From JAAEPI01 sp964352625 (GTDB taxonomy: Bacteria; Bacteroidota; Bacteroidia; Cytophagales; Cyclobacteriaceae): a stretch of DNA of 64,000 nucleotides. The notes below the pieces were generated by a model. It saw only the letters and a program-made list of their open reading frames with translations. It did no database searches and was not told the origin of the DNA. The number at the start of each line of letters is the position of its first letter. Position 1 is the first letter of the stretch. The DNA is taken from assembly GCA_964352625.1 (NCBI GenBank), contig CAYGSD010000003.1:62001-126000 (forward strand), given 5' to 3'. Shown here piece after piece: positions 31,813 to 39,726 of the stretch. Position numbers and translations under genes: made by a program.

Positions 31813-32172
31813 GTGAAAAGGTTAATTCTTCTCTTGTCGGCAACTGCACTCATGTGCCTTGCCACCGTAGGCCAATCCAGCGCCTATGTCATCGAAAAGG
31901 ACTTTTCTGACAATTCAATCTTTAACGATGTAGTCGAAAACGAGGCTTTTACTGACCATTTTGGCAGTGATCATGCGATCAAAGCTGTAGACTTTGAGGC
32001 TTCATTTGATGTAATCATTGTATCCTATGGCACTTATCCGGTGGCTTGTCAGCCGGCAATGACTATACAAATGCCAATCGCTAGAGTAGAAGGAGGGCGC
32101 GATCCTCCTGTCAGATGGTCACAAGCTGGTGTTACACAACATGGATATAATCCTCAACCCGGTCGTACTTGA
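31813..32172 (+). CDS. secreted small protein
   Basis: 119 residues, GTG start. Signal peptide at 1-24 (LILLLSATALMCLATVGQSSA), then an acidic stretch and a proline/glycine-rich tail. It is a single-gene transcript with its own promoter motif and terminator, the terminator overlapping its stop. A secreted product expressed alone from a prophage suggests a lysogeny-conversion or superinfection factor; unproven. Confidence 0.6.
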   Translation: MKRLILLLSATALMCLATVGQSSAYVIEKDFSDNSIFNDVVENEAFTDHFGSDHAIKAVDFEASFDVIIVSYGTYPVACQPAMTIQMPIARVEGGRDPPVRWSQAGVTQHGYNPQPGRT

Positions 32173-32185
32173 CTGGGTTTTTTTT
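32156..32185 (+). terminator. terminator overlapping the gene end
   Basis: AACCCGGTC/GACTGGGTT (one G-T pair) followed by eight T; its left arm lies in the last codons of the secreted protein gene. Confidence 0.85.
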
Positions 32186-32224
32186 GTCCTAGCCACGGCA
32201 ACTGCCCTTTTCTAATGTTGCCTT
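32186..32224 (+). promoter_or_regulatory. leaderless late promoter, copy 2
   Basis: GTCCTA at 32186, GTTGCCTT directly before the GTG at 32225; 39 bp, the same spacing as copies 1, 3 and 4. Confidence 0.6.
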
Positions 32225-32875
32225 GTGAATACTATCGTAGAGGACGTATTGGAGGATTTCAACTGGGAAAAAGCCCTGGCGATTCTCCGCAAGTATGTGG
32301 ATGCTTCCAAGGCTGACCGCATAGCATCAATGGGCAGGAGTTCGTTCACTGAGGAAAAGGTGATTCGAGAACTAAAATCCATTGAGATAGATGATCCCCT
32401 ACAGGTCGCGGCACCTGCGCCTACAAAGCGCCCTGAGCCCTCACAATCAGTCCAAAAGGATGAATCTCACACAGATCAATCATTGATTGAGAAACGAAAT
32501 GAGCACGTTCGCACTCGTGATGTACTCAGGGGCCAGCTTCAGGCGCATTGTGAGCCGCTATTTGAAGATTCTAAGTATGACCCAACCAGATACAGAATAG
32601 CGGTAAAGATTCTGGAAGAGACAGAAGCACTTGAACAGACCTGGGCTGATATCAGGTACTTCGAGGCGTATGGATCCACGCCAACCAAAGAGGATGTGGA
32701 TAGCGTGGAAGCAGTGTTTGAGGGTGCCTCGATCATTCAAGTCCTGAAGATCAAAAAGAACTACACTAGCTATTTGAGCAAAGCAAAAAAGGGAGATCGA
32801 AAGCCTGAGAAAATTCCATTTTACACGGCTGTAGTGGCCGAGGCAGATAAACGACTGAGCAATGCTGGATATTAG
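32225..32875 (+). CDS. hypothetical protein of the terminase operon
   Basis: 216 residues, GTG start, helical. A proline/serine-rich linker (VAAPAPTKRPEPSQS) separates an N-terminal 60-residue domain from a helical C-terminal domain (TRYRIAVKILEETEALEQTW). Opens the packaging operon, so a DNA-packaging accessory is possible. The next gene overlaps it by 14 bp. Confidence 0.55.
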   Translation: MNTIVEDVLEDFNWEKALAILRKYVDASKADRIASMGRSSFTEEKVIRELKSIEIDDPLQVAAPAPTKRPEPSQSVQKDESHTDQSLIEKRNEHVRTRDVLRGQLQAHCEPLFEDSKYDPTRYRIAVKILEETEALEQTWADIRYFEAYGSTPTKEDVDSVEAVFEGASIIQVLKIKKNYTSYLSKAKKGDRKPEKIPFYTAVVAEADKRLSNAGY

Positions 32876-33452
32876 TACACCACCGAATACTTCTAGCTCG
32901 AATCTTAGCGATTCCCTGCCAGTTGATGGCCAGCTGAGCAGCGTGATTTTCTCGAAGAGCGCAAAAGCTCAGACCAATCTGCAGCAGCTCCTGCCAGCTT
33001 ATACCAACAACCAGGTTATTACCTTCATGAGTGATGACGCGTGGAGCTCCTACGATCTTCTAAATCACTACGCTCAGCTTCTGGGTCCGGTAGATCTATA
33101 CTTCACCTCCTGGACGATCACAGACGCACCAGTCCGGACAATCATTAAGCTGAAAAGGCTTGGCCTCATCCGTTCTGTTCACTGCGTTCTCGATCACCGG
33201 ATCAAGACAATGTCGGCCAAGCCCTATCAGCTTTTATCCGCTGTGATTGATACGCTGGCCCTATCCAAATGCCATGCTAAGGTTATTTGCCTAAAAGGGC
33301 AAATTGATGGCATATCGATAGTTGGCTCAGCGAATCTTAGCCGCAACAGGAGGATAGAAGCAGGGACCATTTTTACCACACCTGCAGCGGTGGATTTTCA
33401 TATTAACTGGATTAAAGAAACAATCAAATGCAAGTCACAGAAGAAGAGTTGA
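32862..33452 (+). CDS. single-HKD phospholipase D-like nuclease
   Basis: 196 residues. The C-terminal half has the PLD signature H-A-K-V-I-C-L (about 138-144), followed by IDGISIVGSANLSRNRRIEAG. Only one HKD copy is present, so it would act as a dimer as in small PLD nucleases. N-terminal half (FMSDDAWSSYDLL..YFTSWTITD) also fits the PLD fold. Placed just ahead of the terminase genes; could process packaged DNA or attack foreign DNA. Confidence 0.7.
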   Translation: MLDISTPPNTSSSNLSDSLPVDGQLSSVIFSKSAKAQTNLQQLLPAYTNNQVITFMSDDAWSSYDLLNHYAQLLGPVDLYFTSWTITDAPVRTIIKLKRLGLIRSVHCVLDHRIKTMSAKPYQLLSAVIDTLALSKCHAKVICLKGQIDGISIVGSANLSRNRRIEAGTIFTTPAAVDFHINWIKETIKCKSQKKS

Positions 33453-33712
33453 AAACACTCGAGGAATTGGGAGGTGCATTGATGTCACCAAAAGAAATAG
33501 CCATTGTGATGGAGTGGGATTTGTCGGACTTCCGGGCGAATCTGACTGATCCTAGTTCACTCGTGTACAAGAGCTACTACAAAGGCTATTTCACTTCCAA
33601 GGCAGCTATCAATAAATCCATAGTGGAACATGCCTCTAATGGTAGCTCACCAGCGCAAACAGAGGCTTTGAAACTCATTAAAAACATCGAAATCGAAAAT
33701 GTCTCAGAGTAA
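33428..33712 (+). CDS. small HTH-like protein of the packaging operon
   Basis: 94 residues. MSPKEIAIVMEWDLSDFRANL resembles a helix-turn-helix, with a helical C-terminus. Similar small proteins sit before terminase subunits in Bacteroidota phages. Overlaps both neighbours. Confidence 0.5.
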   Translation: MQVTEEELKTLEELGGALMSPKEIAIVMEWDLSDFRANLTDPSSLVYKSYYKGYFTSKAAINKSIVEHASNGSSPAQTEALKLIKNIEIENVSE

Positions 33713-34298
33713 TATCACAAAGGTTATAACGACCCACCAAGCAGATGATGATATCATAGTCGATTACCTAATGGGTAACCTCGATGATAGAACAGAGCTT
33801 TCACCCAAACTTTTAGAGCACATTGACCGAATGCACAATTGTTCCGACTTAATAAAGAAGTACGGTTCAAGAAGAAAAGTTGTCAAGATGCTCGCTTCCA
33901 CCATAAAAAAAAGCGATGGTTCTTATATCAGTAGATCCACCGCCGAACGGGTATTTGTTTCAACCCAACGAGTCCTTGGGACTACTTCAGTACACAACCG
34001 TCAGTACTGGTTCGATGTGCTACTCGAACATATTTCTGAGGGAATTCAGCTATCGAAAGCGGCAAAGGATTACCGTTCCTTTTCATCTTTCACCAACCAA
34101 CTAAAAGACCTGGTTACTTCGCTTGGATCCGGTGACGCAGATCTATACGATAACATCCAGCCAGTGCCTGTTGAGATAGGGCATTTCCCCGAGCTATTGA
34201 AAATAGATATGCCATCTAAAGCGGAAATGGAAGCTCAGATCAAGAAGCTGTTGAAAACCAAATTCCATGAAGATGCCACAGATGCAGAGTACGCGTAA
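33699..34298 (+). CDS. putative terminase small subunit
   Basis: 199 residues. An N-terminal helical DNA-binding-type region (DLIKKYGSRRKVVKMLAST, SRSTAERVFVSTQRV) and a C-terminal helix. Its position overlapping the 5' end of the large terminase gene by 32 bp supports small terminase; sequence alone does not prove it. Confidence 0.55.
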   Translation: MSQSNITKVITTHQADDDIIVDYLMGNLDDRTELSPKLLEHIDRMHNCSDLIKKYGSRRKVVKMLASTIKKSDGSYISRSTAERVFVSTQRVLGTTSVHNRQYWFDVLLEHISEGIQLSKAAKDYRSFSSFTNQLKDLVTSLGSGDADLYDNIQPVPVEIGHFPELLKIDMPSKAEMEAQIKKLLKTKFHEDATDAEYA

Positions 34299-35901
34299 AA
34301 ATCGCCAGTATCGGAATCTTCCACAGGTTGTATTCAACTTAGTCCGAGCGGCAATTACGCTATGTTTTTGGGGCCGTGGTACTGGTAAAACTGAGGGGCC
34401 AGGCGGTGATTTCACCCTAAACAATATCCTATCCATGCCTCGCTCATTAGGTGGGCTTGTATCCGTATCATACGATAAGCTGTATGTGTTCATTCTTCCC
34501 AAGCTGATTAAGGCATGGGAGAAGCTTGGCTACAAAGAAAATGTTCATTTCTGGGTAGGGAAATATGCACCAGAGCATTTGAAAATTGAAAAGCCTCATC
34601 TTGCACCACAGAATCCAAAGCGGTTTATTCATTGGTTCAATGGTGCAGGCATTCAGCTTATATCCTTAGATAGAATGGGTATTTCCAATGCTGCAGATGT
34701 GGACTGGCTGTACGCTGATGAGTGTAAGCTATTCGAGGAAGAGAAGTTTACTGAGGTACTTCATACCAACCGTGGAAACAAAGAGTTCTTTGGCCACCTG
34801 CCAAACCATCATTCCGTTCTTTTAACTACAGATAGGCCACAGAGCGCAAAAGGCAACTGGCTTTATACGCTAGCTGAAAAACATGATCAGGAAAAAATCG
34901 ACGTGATTTTGATGATCCAACAGCACATATTTGACCTTAAAGACAAGATCACCCGGACTAGAACAAAAACTGCAGCTAATAAAATTCTGAAAGAAATTGA
35001 TCAGTACAACGGCTACCTCAACCAGCTTCGAAAAGGCCTTGTATTCGTATCTGAAGCGTCCACACTTGACAACATTGAGGTGCTAGGATATGAGCAGATT
35101 CGCCAGCTTCAGGACTCATTAACCGATACCGTGTATCGAATCTCTGTATTGAATCAAAGAATGACAGAGGTAGAGAACGGCTTCTATCCCCTTCTATCTT
35201 CGGCTCGGCATGGCTATGATGCTGTTAACTTCTCATTCGTTGAGCGCTTAGAGCACAATTTCACAGGAGATATTAAAGCCAATTGCCTCTGGTACACAGA
35301 CCGCAAGGCTACTCAATCGCTAGATATAGCCATGGACCACAATGCTGCTATTAACAACATAGCTACTGGACAAATGATCGATCGTGAGTACAAGTTGATT
35401 CACACAGACTACACTCATAGTACATACAAGACACTCATGATTAACTGGGATAAGTTCTTCGCTGATCACCCAACCAAAGTTGTTAACTACTACTACGATC
35501 ACACCATGGTTGCAGGACGTCCAGACAACAAGTTGAGTATTCAGGAAGAAATAACCGGCATATTGAGAAGTCTAGGTTGGATAGTGAATCCAATCTACAT
35601 TGGCCAGCAGCCCTCACATAAATCTAGGTTCATCTTGTGGGAGATCCTTTGTCAGAAAGGTAACAAGTATGCAGACCTGACATTCAATAGATCCACATGC
35701 CAATACTGGTACGAACGCGCTAAGATGACTCGCACTAAGATTACACAGCAGGGTGTGGCGAAGGATAAGAGTGATGAGAAAAAGCCAAACTTCCCGCAGG
35801 AAGAAGCACCACACATTACCGATGCGGTAGACACCCTAGTAGTAGGGGCCATCCTCCAACGACAAGGGGCCAGCCTCGATACGTTCGATCTATCTACGTA
35901 G
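34267..35901 (+). CDS. terminase large subunit
   Basis: 544 residues. Walker A CFWGRGTGKTEG (about 33-44), Walker B VDWLYADECKLF (about 138-149, Asp-Glu pair), and a C-terminal RNase H-like nuclease region with acidic residues at DIAMDHN and YYYDHTMVAG. It pumps DNA into the prohead and cuts concatemers. The start may lie slightly downstream of 34267, since the first residues overlap the small subunit. Confidence 0.85.
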   Translation: MKMPQMQSTRKNRQYRNLPQVVFNLVRAAITLCFWGRGTGKTEGPGGDFTLNNILSMPRSLGGLVSVSYDKLYVFILPKLIKAWEKLGYKENVHFWVGKYAPEHLKIEKPHLAPQNPKRFIHWFNGAGIQLISLDRMGISNAADVDWLYADECKLFEEEKFTEVLHTNRGNKEFFGHLPNHHSVLLTTDRPQSAKGNWLYTLAEKHDQEKIDVILMIQQHIFDLKDKITRTRTKTAANKILKEIDQYNGYLNQLRKGLVFVSEASTLDNIEVLGYEQIRQLQDSLTDTVYRISVLNQRMTEVENGFYPLLSSARHGYDAVNFSFVERLEHNFTGDIKANCLWYTDRKATQSLDIAMDHNAAINNIATGQMIDREYKLIHTDYTHSTYKTLMINWDKFFADHPTKVVNYYYDHTMVAGRPDNKLSIQEEITGILRSLGWIVNPIYIGQQPSHKSRFILWEILCQKGNKYADLTFNRSTCQYWYERAKMTRTKITQQGVAKDKSDEKKPNFPQEEAPHITDAVDTLVVGAILQRQGASLDTFDLST

Positions 35902-35982
35902 GACACCCACCCTCAAAATCATATATGGCTAATAAATCTCTTTCGGCAGTTGCCCAACGCCGATAGGGCGGGGCGCAGGTCA

Positions 35983-36030
35983 TGCCGTGTTGATGGTGTG
36001 ATTTTCTGAGAAAATACACCTCAACAGGCA
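35983..36030. repeat. long bulged hairpin after terminase
   Basis: TGCC-G-TGTTGA-TG-GTGT-G-ATTTTC pairs with GAAAAT-ACAC-C-TCAACA-GGCA: about 20 pairs with several single-strand bulges. GCCCAAC (35952) and GTTAGCT (36043) flank it, as in an attC site, but they do not pair with each other. 35902-36162 holds no gene. Confidence 0.45.
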
Positions 36031-36075
36031 GTGAACCAATGAGTTAGCTAAAAATAAATGACATCTTCTTTAATA

Positions 36076-36101
36076 AAAACGTAGCTTATTAGATACGTTT
36101 T
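36076..36101. promoter_or_regulatory. operator palindrome, copy 1
   Basis: AAAACGTA/TACGTTTT arms around a 10-base spacer. Its core CGTAGCTTATTAGATACG matches the operator at 37679-37696 at 15 of 18 positions. Upstream of the gene at 36163, with a TAnnTTTA-type -7 box following. Confidence 0.55.
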
Positions 36102-36162
36102 AACTATCTTTATTGTAGATAATCGGTTGATTATCAGTGATATAACAAATAAAAATACTACC

Positions 36163-36558
36163 ATGACACAAGTATCAAAAAAGGTGGAAGAGCAGCCTAA
36201 AAATGCCAACGCTGACAAGAAAGTGGAGAAATCTCCTTTAAAAGTGGTCAAAGATGAAAAGACCCCAGAGGCGAAGCAAAAACCAAAGAAGGCAGTTTCG
36301 AGGATTGAGAAACTGGACACGTTCAACAGGCTAGCGCAAAAGCACGAGCATTTGAGCGGAAAGAAAAAGGAACTTGAAAACTTCAAAGCTAGCAATGATG
36401 GTATGACTGCCCAAGTTCAGTTTGTGACTGGCACGGGTGGTGAACACTTGAAGGTCACTAATGCCTCGGTGATTGATAAACTGGTAAAAGCTGCAGAGGT
36501 AGAACTTGAAGTGTTGCTTACCAACTGTGAGGACGAAATAGAATTATTTGAAATCTAA
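36163..36558 (+). CDS. Lys-rich phage protein
   Basis: 131 residues from the ATG at 36163 (a TTG at 36127 opens the frame earlier). Residues 1-50 are a disordered Lys/Glu/Pro linker; residues 55-131 have a coiled-coil start and a beta segment (MTAQVQFVTGTGGEHLKV). Its promoter region holds an operator shared with the opposing operon. Function unknown. Confidence 0.55.
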   Translation: MTQVSKKVEEQPKNANADKKVEKSPLKVVKDEKTPEAKQKPKKAVSRIEKLDTFNRLAQKHEHLSGKKKELENFKASNDGMTAQVQFVTGTGGEHLKVTNASVIDKLVKAAEVELEVLLTNCEDEIELFEI

Positions 36559-36567
36559 CAGGAATAA

Positions 36568-36606
36568 AAGCCCTCCGAAGTTTCGACGCAAGGGAGGGCT
36601 TTTTTA
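36568..36606 (+). terminator. terminator
   Basis: AAGCCCTCC/GGAGGGCTT stem followed by TTTTTA on the forward strand. Confidence 0.85.
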
Positions 36607-36640
36607 TTGGCTGATGTTTGCACTCTTAAAATAGTGCGAC

Positions 36641-36684
36641 GGATGCCCTATTGGGCATCCTGTTTGGCCACTTTTAGAAAAAGT
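36641..36684 (-). terminator. paired hairpins at the end of the reverse operon
   Basis: GGATGCCC/GGGCATCC (36641-36660) and CCACTTTT/AAAAGTGG (36666-36684) lie just beyond the last reverse-strand gene. Neither has a clear T-run. Confidence 0.4.
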
Positions 36685-36696
36685 GGAGTCAAAAAA

Positions 36697-36915
36697 CTAT
36701 TCGTCGTTAAGAATATGATCTTTTAATGCTTCGAATTCAGAATCCGTAAATAGTTCACTGAATGATTCGTTGGGATCGCATCTATTCACACTGACTTTTA
36801 CACCAGTAGAGTTGTATTCTATCTCGACTGTGTGATCTTTCGTTTCACCTTTGTGAAAAGAGCAAGTCGTAGGTAACTCGCACATTGCAGCTTTTTTATA
36901 AACTAAATTTGACAT
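36697..36915 (-). CDS. small protein, last gene of the reverse operon
   Basis: 72 residues with three Cys; beta-rich middle (HTVEIEYNSTGVKVSVNRC) and an acidic helical end. 2 bp after the preceding gene. Not recognised. Confidence 0.5.
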   Translation of the reverse strand: MSNLVYKKAAMCELPTTCSFHKGETKDHTVEIEYNSTGVKVSVNRCDPNESFSELFTDSEFEALKDHILNDE

Positions 36916-36917
36916 AT

Positions 36918-37220
36918 TTAGAAGTTTTTGATGGTGATGAGTTCTCGGGTTTCTATGTTGTAGACACTTAATCGAGAGAGGTATTTGGAGTCGGCAGCTT
37001 CGCCGTACTTGACTGACATACGGTAGTCGAAGTAGGCTCGCACATTAGATAGAAAGGCTTGTTTCCAAGATTTGGTTTTTCCGATCCATTGGGCTTCTGG
37101 GTAGATGTAGAGTTTGTATTCTTCTTCGTCTACTTCGCAGAGTTTCTTCTCGATCATTTCTTCGATGACCTTGACTACCTGGATTACTTTGGCGGTCTTA
37201 ATTTCTTTCATCTTTTCCAT
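36918..37220 (-). CDS. small helical protein of the reverse operon
   Basis: 100 residues. Helical Lys/Glu-rich N-terminus (TAKVIQVVKVIEEMIEKKL), then an aromatic-rich region (YKLYIYPEAQWIGKTKSWKQAFLSNVRAYF). Overlaps the upstream gene by 13 bp. Not recognised. Confidence 0.5.
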   Translation of the reverse strand: MEKMKEIKTAKVIQVVKVIEEMIEKKLCEVDEEEYKLYIYPEAQWIGKTKSWKQAFLSNVRAYFDYRMSVKYGEAADSKYLSRLSVYNIETRELITIKNF

Positions 37221-37420
37221 AGTGTTTCTTGTTTTTTGCTGTAGCCGACTTTTTGTAGGAGCTGGTGCATCTTGTCGAGACTAATGCCCCAGTGCTCGGG
37301 TGTGTCCGGGTTGTCGTTTATGGCTTTTCGGACTTTTCTGACGTAACCACCTGATAGCTCGAGATCATTGTGAATCCCTCTATCTTGAATCATTTCCTTA
37401 AAGGCTTCTTGTGTGGTCAT
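37208..37420 (-). CDS. small putative DNA-binding protein of the reverse operon
   Basis: 70 residues. GGYVRKVRKAINDNPDTPEHWGISLDKMHQLLQKVGY has the outline of a short helix-turn-helix and a basic middle. The best candidate in this operon for binding the shared operator, but unproven. Confidence 0.5.
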   Translation of the reverse strand: MTTQEAFKEMIQDRGIHNDLELSGGYVRKVRKAINDNPDTPEHWGISLDKMHQLLQKVGYSKKQETLWKR

Positions 37421-37677
37421 CCCTTGTATAGCTTAGGGTTCATATCTGGCATTTTCATTTCAAAAGAGAGTCCATCTTCCTGAACATAGGATTTCAATCC
37501 TTTATTTATCCACAGAAGTTCCTGCCCCAGTTCCTTAAATTCTTCCGAATTCGGGGGACCCATCCTGATTTCACTTCTGACCTCAATTTCTCTTTCTTTC
37601 AAAATCTCCTCCAATTTCATCTTGGTTGTTCGAGTGTCGAATAACAAATCGACATGTACTTTTTCCTTTCCTGCCAT
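37417..37677 (-). CDS. first gene of the reverse operon
   Basis: 86 residues, helical with a Lys/Glu-rich core (KMKLEEILKEREIEVRSEIRMG). The ATG sits one base after an operator palindrome, so the transcript would be nearly leaderless. Overlaps the next gene by 4 bp. Function unknown; the operon runs opposite to the surrounding late genes and is a likely lysogeny-expressed insertion. Confidence 0.55.
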   Translation of the reverse strand: MAGKEKVHVDLLFDTRTTKMKLEEILKEREIEVRSEIRMGPPNSEEFKELGQELLWINKGLKSYVQEDGLSFEMKMPDMNPKLYKG

Positions 37678-37678
37678 G

Positions 37679-37696
37679 CGTATCTAATTTGATACG
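37679..37696. promoter_or_regulatory. operator palindrome, copy 2
   Basis: CGTATCTAATTTGATACG: CGTATC and GATACG arms with a 6-base spacer, directly abutting the start of the reverse operon and 20 bp from the forward late promoter copy 3. Confidence 0.65.
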
Positions 37697-37715
37697 AAAC
37701 TAATGTATAATTATT

Positions 37716-37754
37716 GTCCTACCAAATGGTGGTTTGGTCGGTGATCTTAGCATA
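37716..37754 (+). promoter_or_regulatory. leaderless late promoter, copy 3
   Basis: GTCCTACC at 37716, TTAGCAT at 37747, ATG at 37755; 39 bp. This spacing fixes 37755 as the start rather than the GTG at 37734. Confidence 0.65.
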
Positions 37755-38072
37755 ATGAGATCGCTGAGAAGTTCGCTGCAGATGATGACGCACAAAAATG
37801 AGGTGGGGCAGTTTGTGCCGTTTAGCCTCAAGGTGGTGACTTGCGATCGCAACAAAAAGACTGGTGGCCAAATCAAGCATTACACGAATGTGACTTTGCC
37901 GAAGATAGATCGCCATAATGTGGCGGTGATGGCGGCTGCAAAGGGTGGTGGATCTGCGAAGAATCCTAATCACCTGAAAAACGCCACCCTGAACTTGTTG
38001 CTGCCTAGCGGATCTGTGCGGACTGTTCACACGCAATTGATAGTAGAATTTAATGGAGAACCTGTACTATGA
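37755..38072 (+). CDS. small protein before the portal gene
   Basis: 105 residues from the ATG fixed by the promoter motif. Beta-rich (PFSLKVVTCDRN...YTNVTLP, LNLLLPSGSVRTVHTQLIVEF). Overlaps the portal gene by 4 bp. A head-completion or decoration role is possible; not recognised. Confidence 0.55.
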   Translation: MRSLRSSLQMMTHKNEVGQFVPFSLKVVTCDRNKKTGGQIKHYTNVTLPKIDRHNVAVMAAAKGGGSAKNPNHLKNATLNLLLPSGSVRTVHTQLIVEFNGEPVL

Positions 38073-39436
38073 CTGAAACGATAGCCTATAGTCCTGATCA
38101 CAGCATAGCGGTAAGCTCTATCGCTGTGTATGATTCGACGAAGAGTAAGGCGCCTAAAGCTACGGTGGATAAGGAATCGAGGGATAGCAATGCGCTGGAC
38201 TACCACCCGTGGGGTGCGGATGGTGCGGATGACTATCCGCAAAAAGTGCGTGAGGCTTTGGAGGGGAATTCTGATCTGGCGAGTTCGCTGGATTGGCTGG
38301 CTCGAACGCTCTATGCGGGTGGTATCGGGTATAGGCTGATTGACCCTGCAACTGGAAAAGAGCTGGAAAATCAATACGATGCGGGCATTGAGAAGTTTCT
38401 AAAGCGGAATTGGTTTTATCCGATTTCCGCTTGTAAGGAGTTTTACAAATTCATCAATGTGTTTCCTGAGATGATCATTAGCAAGGGGGGGACGGAGTTT
38501 GTTTGGCTTTATTGTCGGCCATCGGCTCATTGTAGATTGGCGGTGCAGAATGCTGATGGTGAGATAAAGCAGGCTTATGTGAATGCTAACTTCTCGAGTA
38601 CTATGGGTGGTGCGGTGATGAAGGATGACAAAGAGACGCTAAAGCTGGACTTTATTGATCTTGAGCGAATAGATGTGGAGTCGTTCAAGGAACTGGGCGC
38701 GGAGAAGCTGAAGAATAAGTCTGTCATGGCTCGCTTGCGCTATCCGAGTGATTATGTGTATTACTCCCTGGCTGACTGGAATGCGCTGAAGAAGGAGAAT
38801 GGCTGGCTGGACCTAGCGAATGAGATTCCTAAGTTTAAGATGTCGGTGATGAAGAATCAGATGACGGTGAAGTATCTGATTGAATTTTCGGAGCAATTCT
38901 GGCTGTGGAAATACCCTGACTGGAATGAACGCGATGCTGCAAAACGAGCAGCGGCAAGAAAGGAAACTTATGCGCTTTTTGATGAGTTTCTGAAAGGCTC
39001 TGAGAATGCGGCTAAGTCGCTGAAGTGCACGTTTGCTTTTGATCCACACACGAAGGTGGAGATACCAGGTGTGCGGATAACGCCGATTGATGACAAGATC
39101 AAGGACGGCATGTATCTGGAAGATGGGTCTGCTGCTACGATCAAAATATTTAGTGCATTGGGTATAGATCCTACGCTGTTCGGGATAATACCAGGGAAGG
39201 GTGGAACGAACAGAAGTGGATCTGACAAGCGTGAGGCTCTGAATATTCATATGAGTTTGGTGAAGATTCATCAACACATCATTCTGAGGCCTTATGATTT
39301 TATCAGTGATTTCAATGGATGGAATACTGATGAGCAGCTAGTGGAATGGTACTTCAAGCAGCCTACGCTGCAGACGCTAGATCAAGTGACGCCTAAGAAA
39401 CGTGATGTTCAACATGCTGAGGATGTAGAAGAATGA
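38069..39436 (+). CDS. phage portal protein
   Basis: 455 residues. N-terminal wing with GNSDLASSLDWLARTLYAGG, stem and long helices in the middle (EFSEQFWLWKYPDWNERDAAKR), then the C-terminal IFSALGIDPTLFGIIPGKGGTN...KREALNIHMSLVKIHQHIIL, which fits the end of portal proteins where the crown helices start. It forms the dodecameric DNA gate and is followed by connector-type genes. Based on layout and pattern, not a search. Confidence 0.7.
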   Translation: MTETIAYSPDHSIAVSSIAVYDSTKSKAPKATVDKESRDSNALDYHPWGADGADDYPQKVREALEGNSDLASSLDWLARTLYAGGIGYRLIDPATGKELENQYDAGIEKFLKRNWFYPISACKEFYKFINVFPEMIISKGGTEFVWLYCRPSAHCRLAVQNADGEIKQAYVNANFSSTMGGAVMKDDKETLKLDFIDLERIDVESFKELGAEKLKNKSVMARLRYPSDYVYYSLADWNALKKENGWLDLANEIPKFKMSVMKNQMTVKYLIEFSEQFWLWKYPDWNERDAAKRAAARKETYALFDEFLKGSENAAKSLKCTFAFDPHTKVEIPGVRITPIDDKIKDGMYLEDGSAATIKIFSALGIDPTLFGIIPGKGGTNRSGSDKREALNIHMSLVKIHQHIILRPYDFISDFNGWNTDEQLVEWYFKQPTLQTLDQVTPKKRDVQHAEDVEE

Positions 39437-39726
39437 GCCAGATACGACTATTCAGAGCTAAAGATACTGACCAGAATCCCATCAAAGTGATGGATATTTT
39501 GTCTTATCCTTTTCATAAAGGGCAGAAGCTCTTTACTGTGCATATATGCACGGGGGAGTTTGTGGAGCATAAGCTTGGGCCGCACGGGACGGCCATGGTA
39601 AATACAAGCCAGCTGGTGGTTCGGGCTCTATCTAGAAGGGAAGGTTTGATCAAGGCTCAGCGGGTGTTGGAGGCTGCCCAGATGAATCTTCCAAAACATA
39701 AAATTCTTTGCAGATATGCTCATTAG
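39433..39726 (+). CDS. small head-tail region protein
   Basis: 97 residues, 4 bp overlap with portal, 11 bp overlap with the connector gene. Beta-rich first half (KLFTVHICTGEFVEHKLG), helical second half. Not recognised. Confidence 0.5.
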   Translation: MSQIRLFRAKDTDQNPIKVMDILSYPFHKGQKLFTVHICTGEFVEHKLGPHGTAMVNTSQLVVRALSRREGLIKAQRVLEAAQMNLPKHKILCRYAH

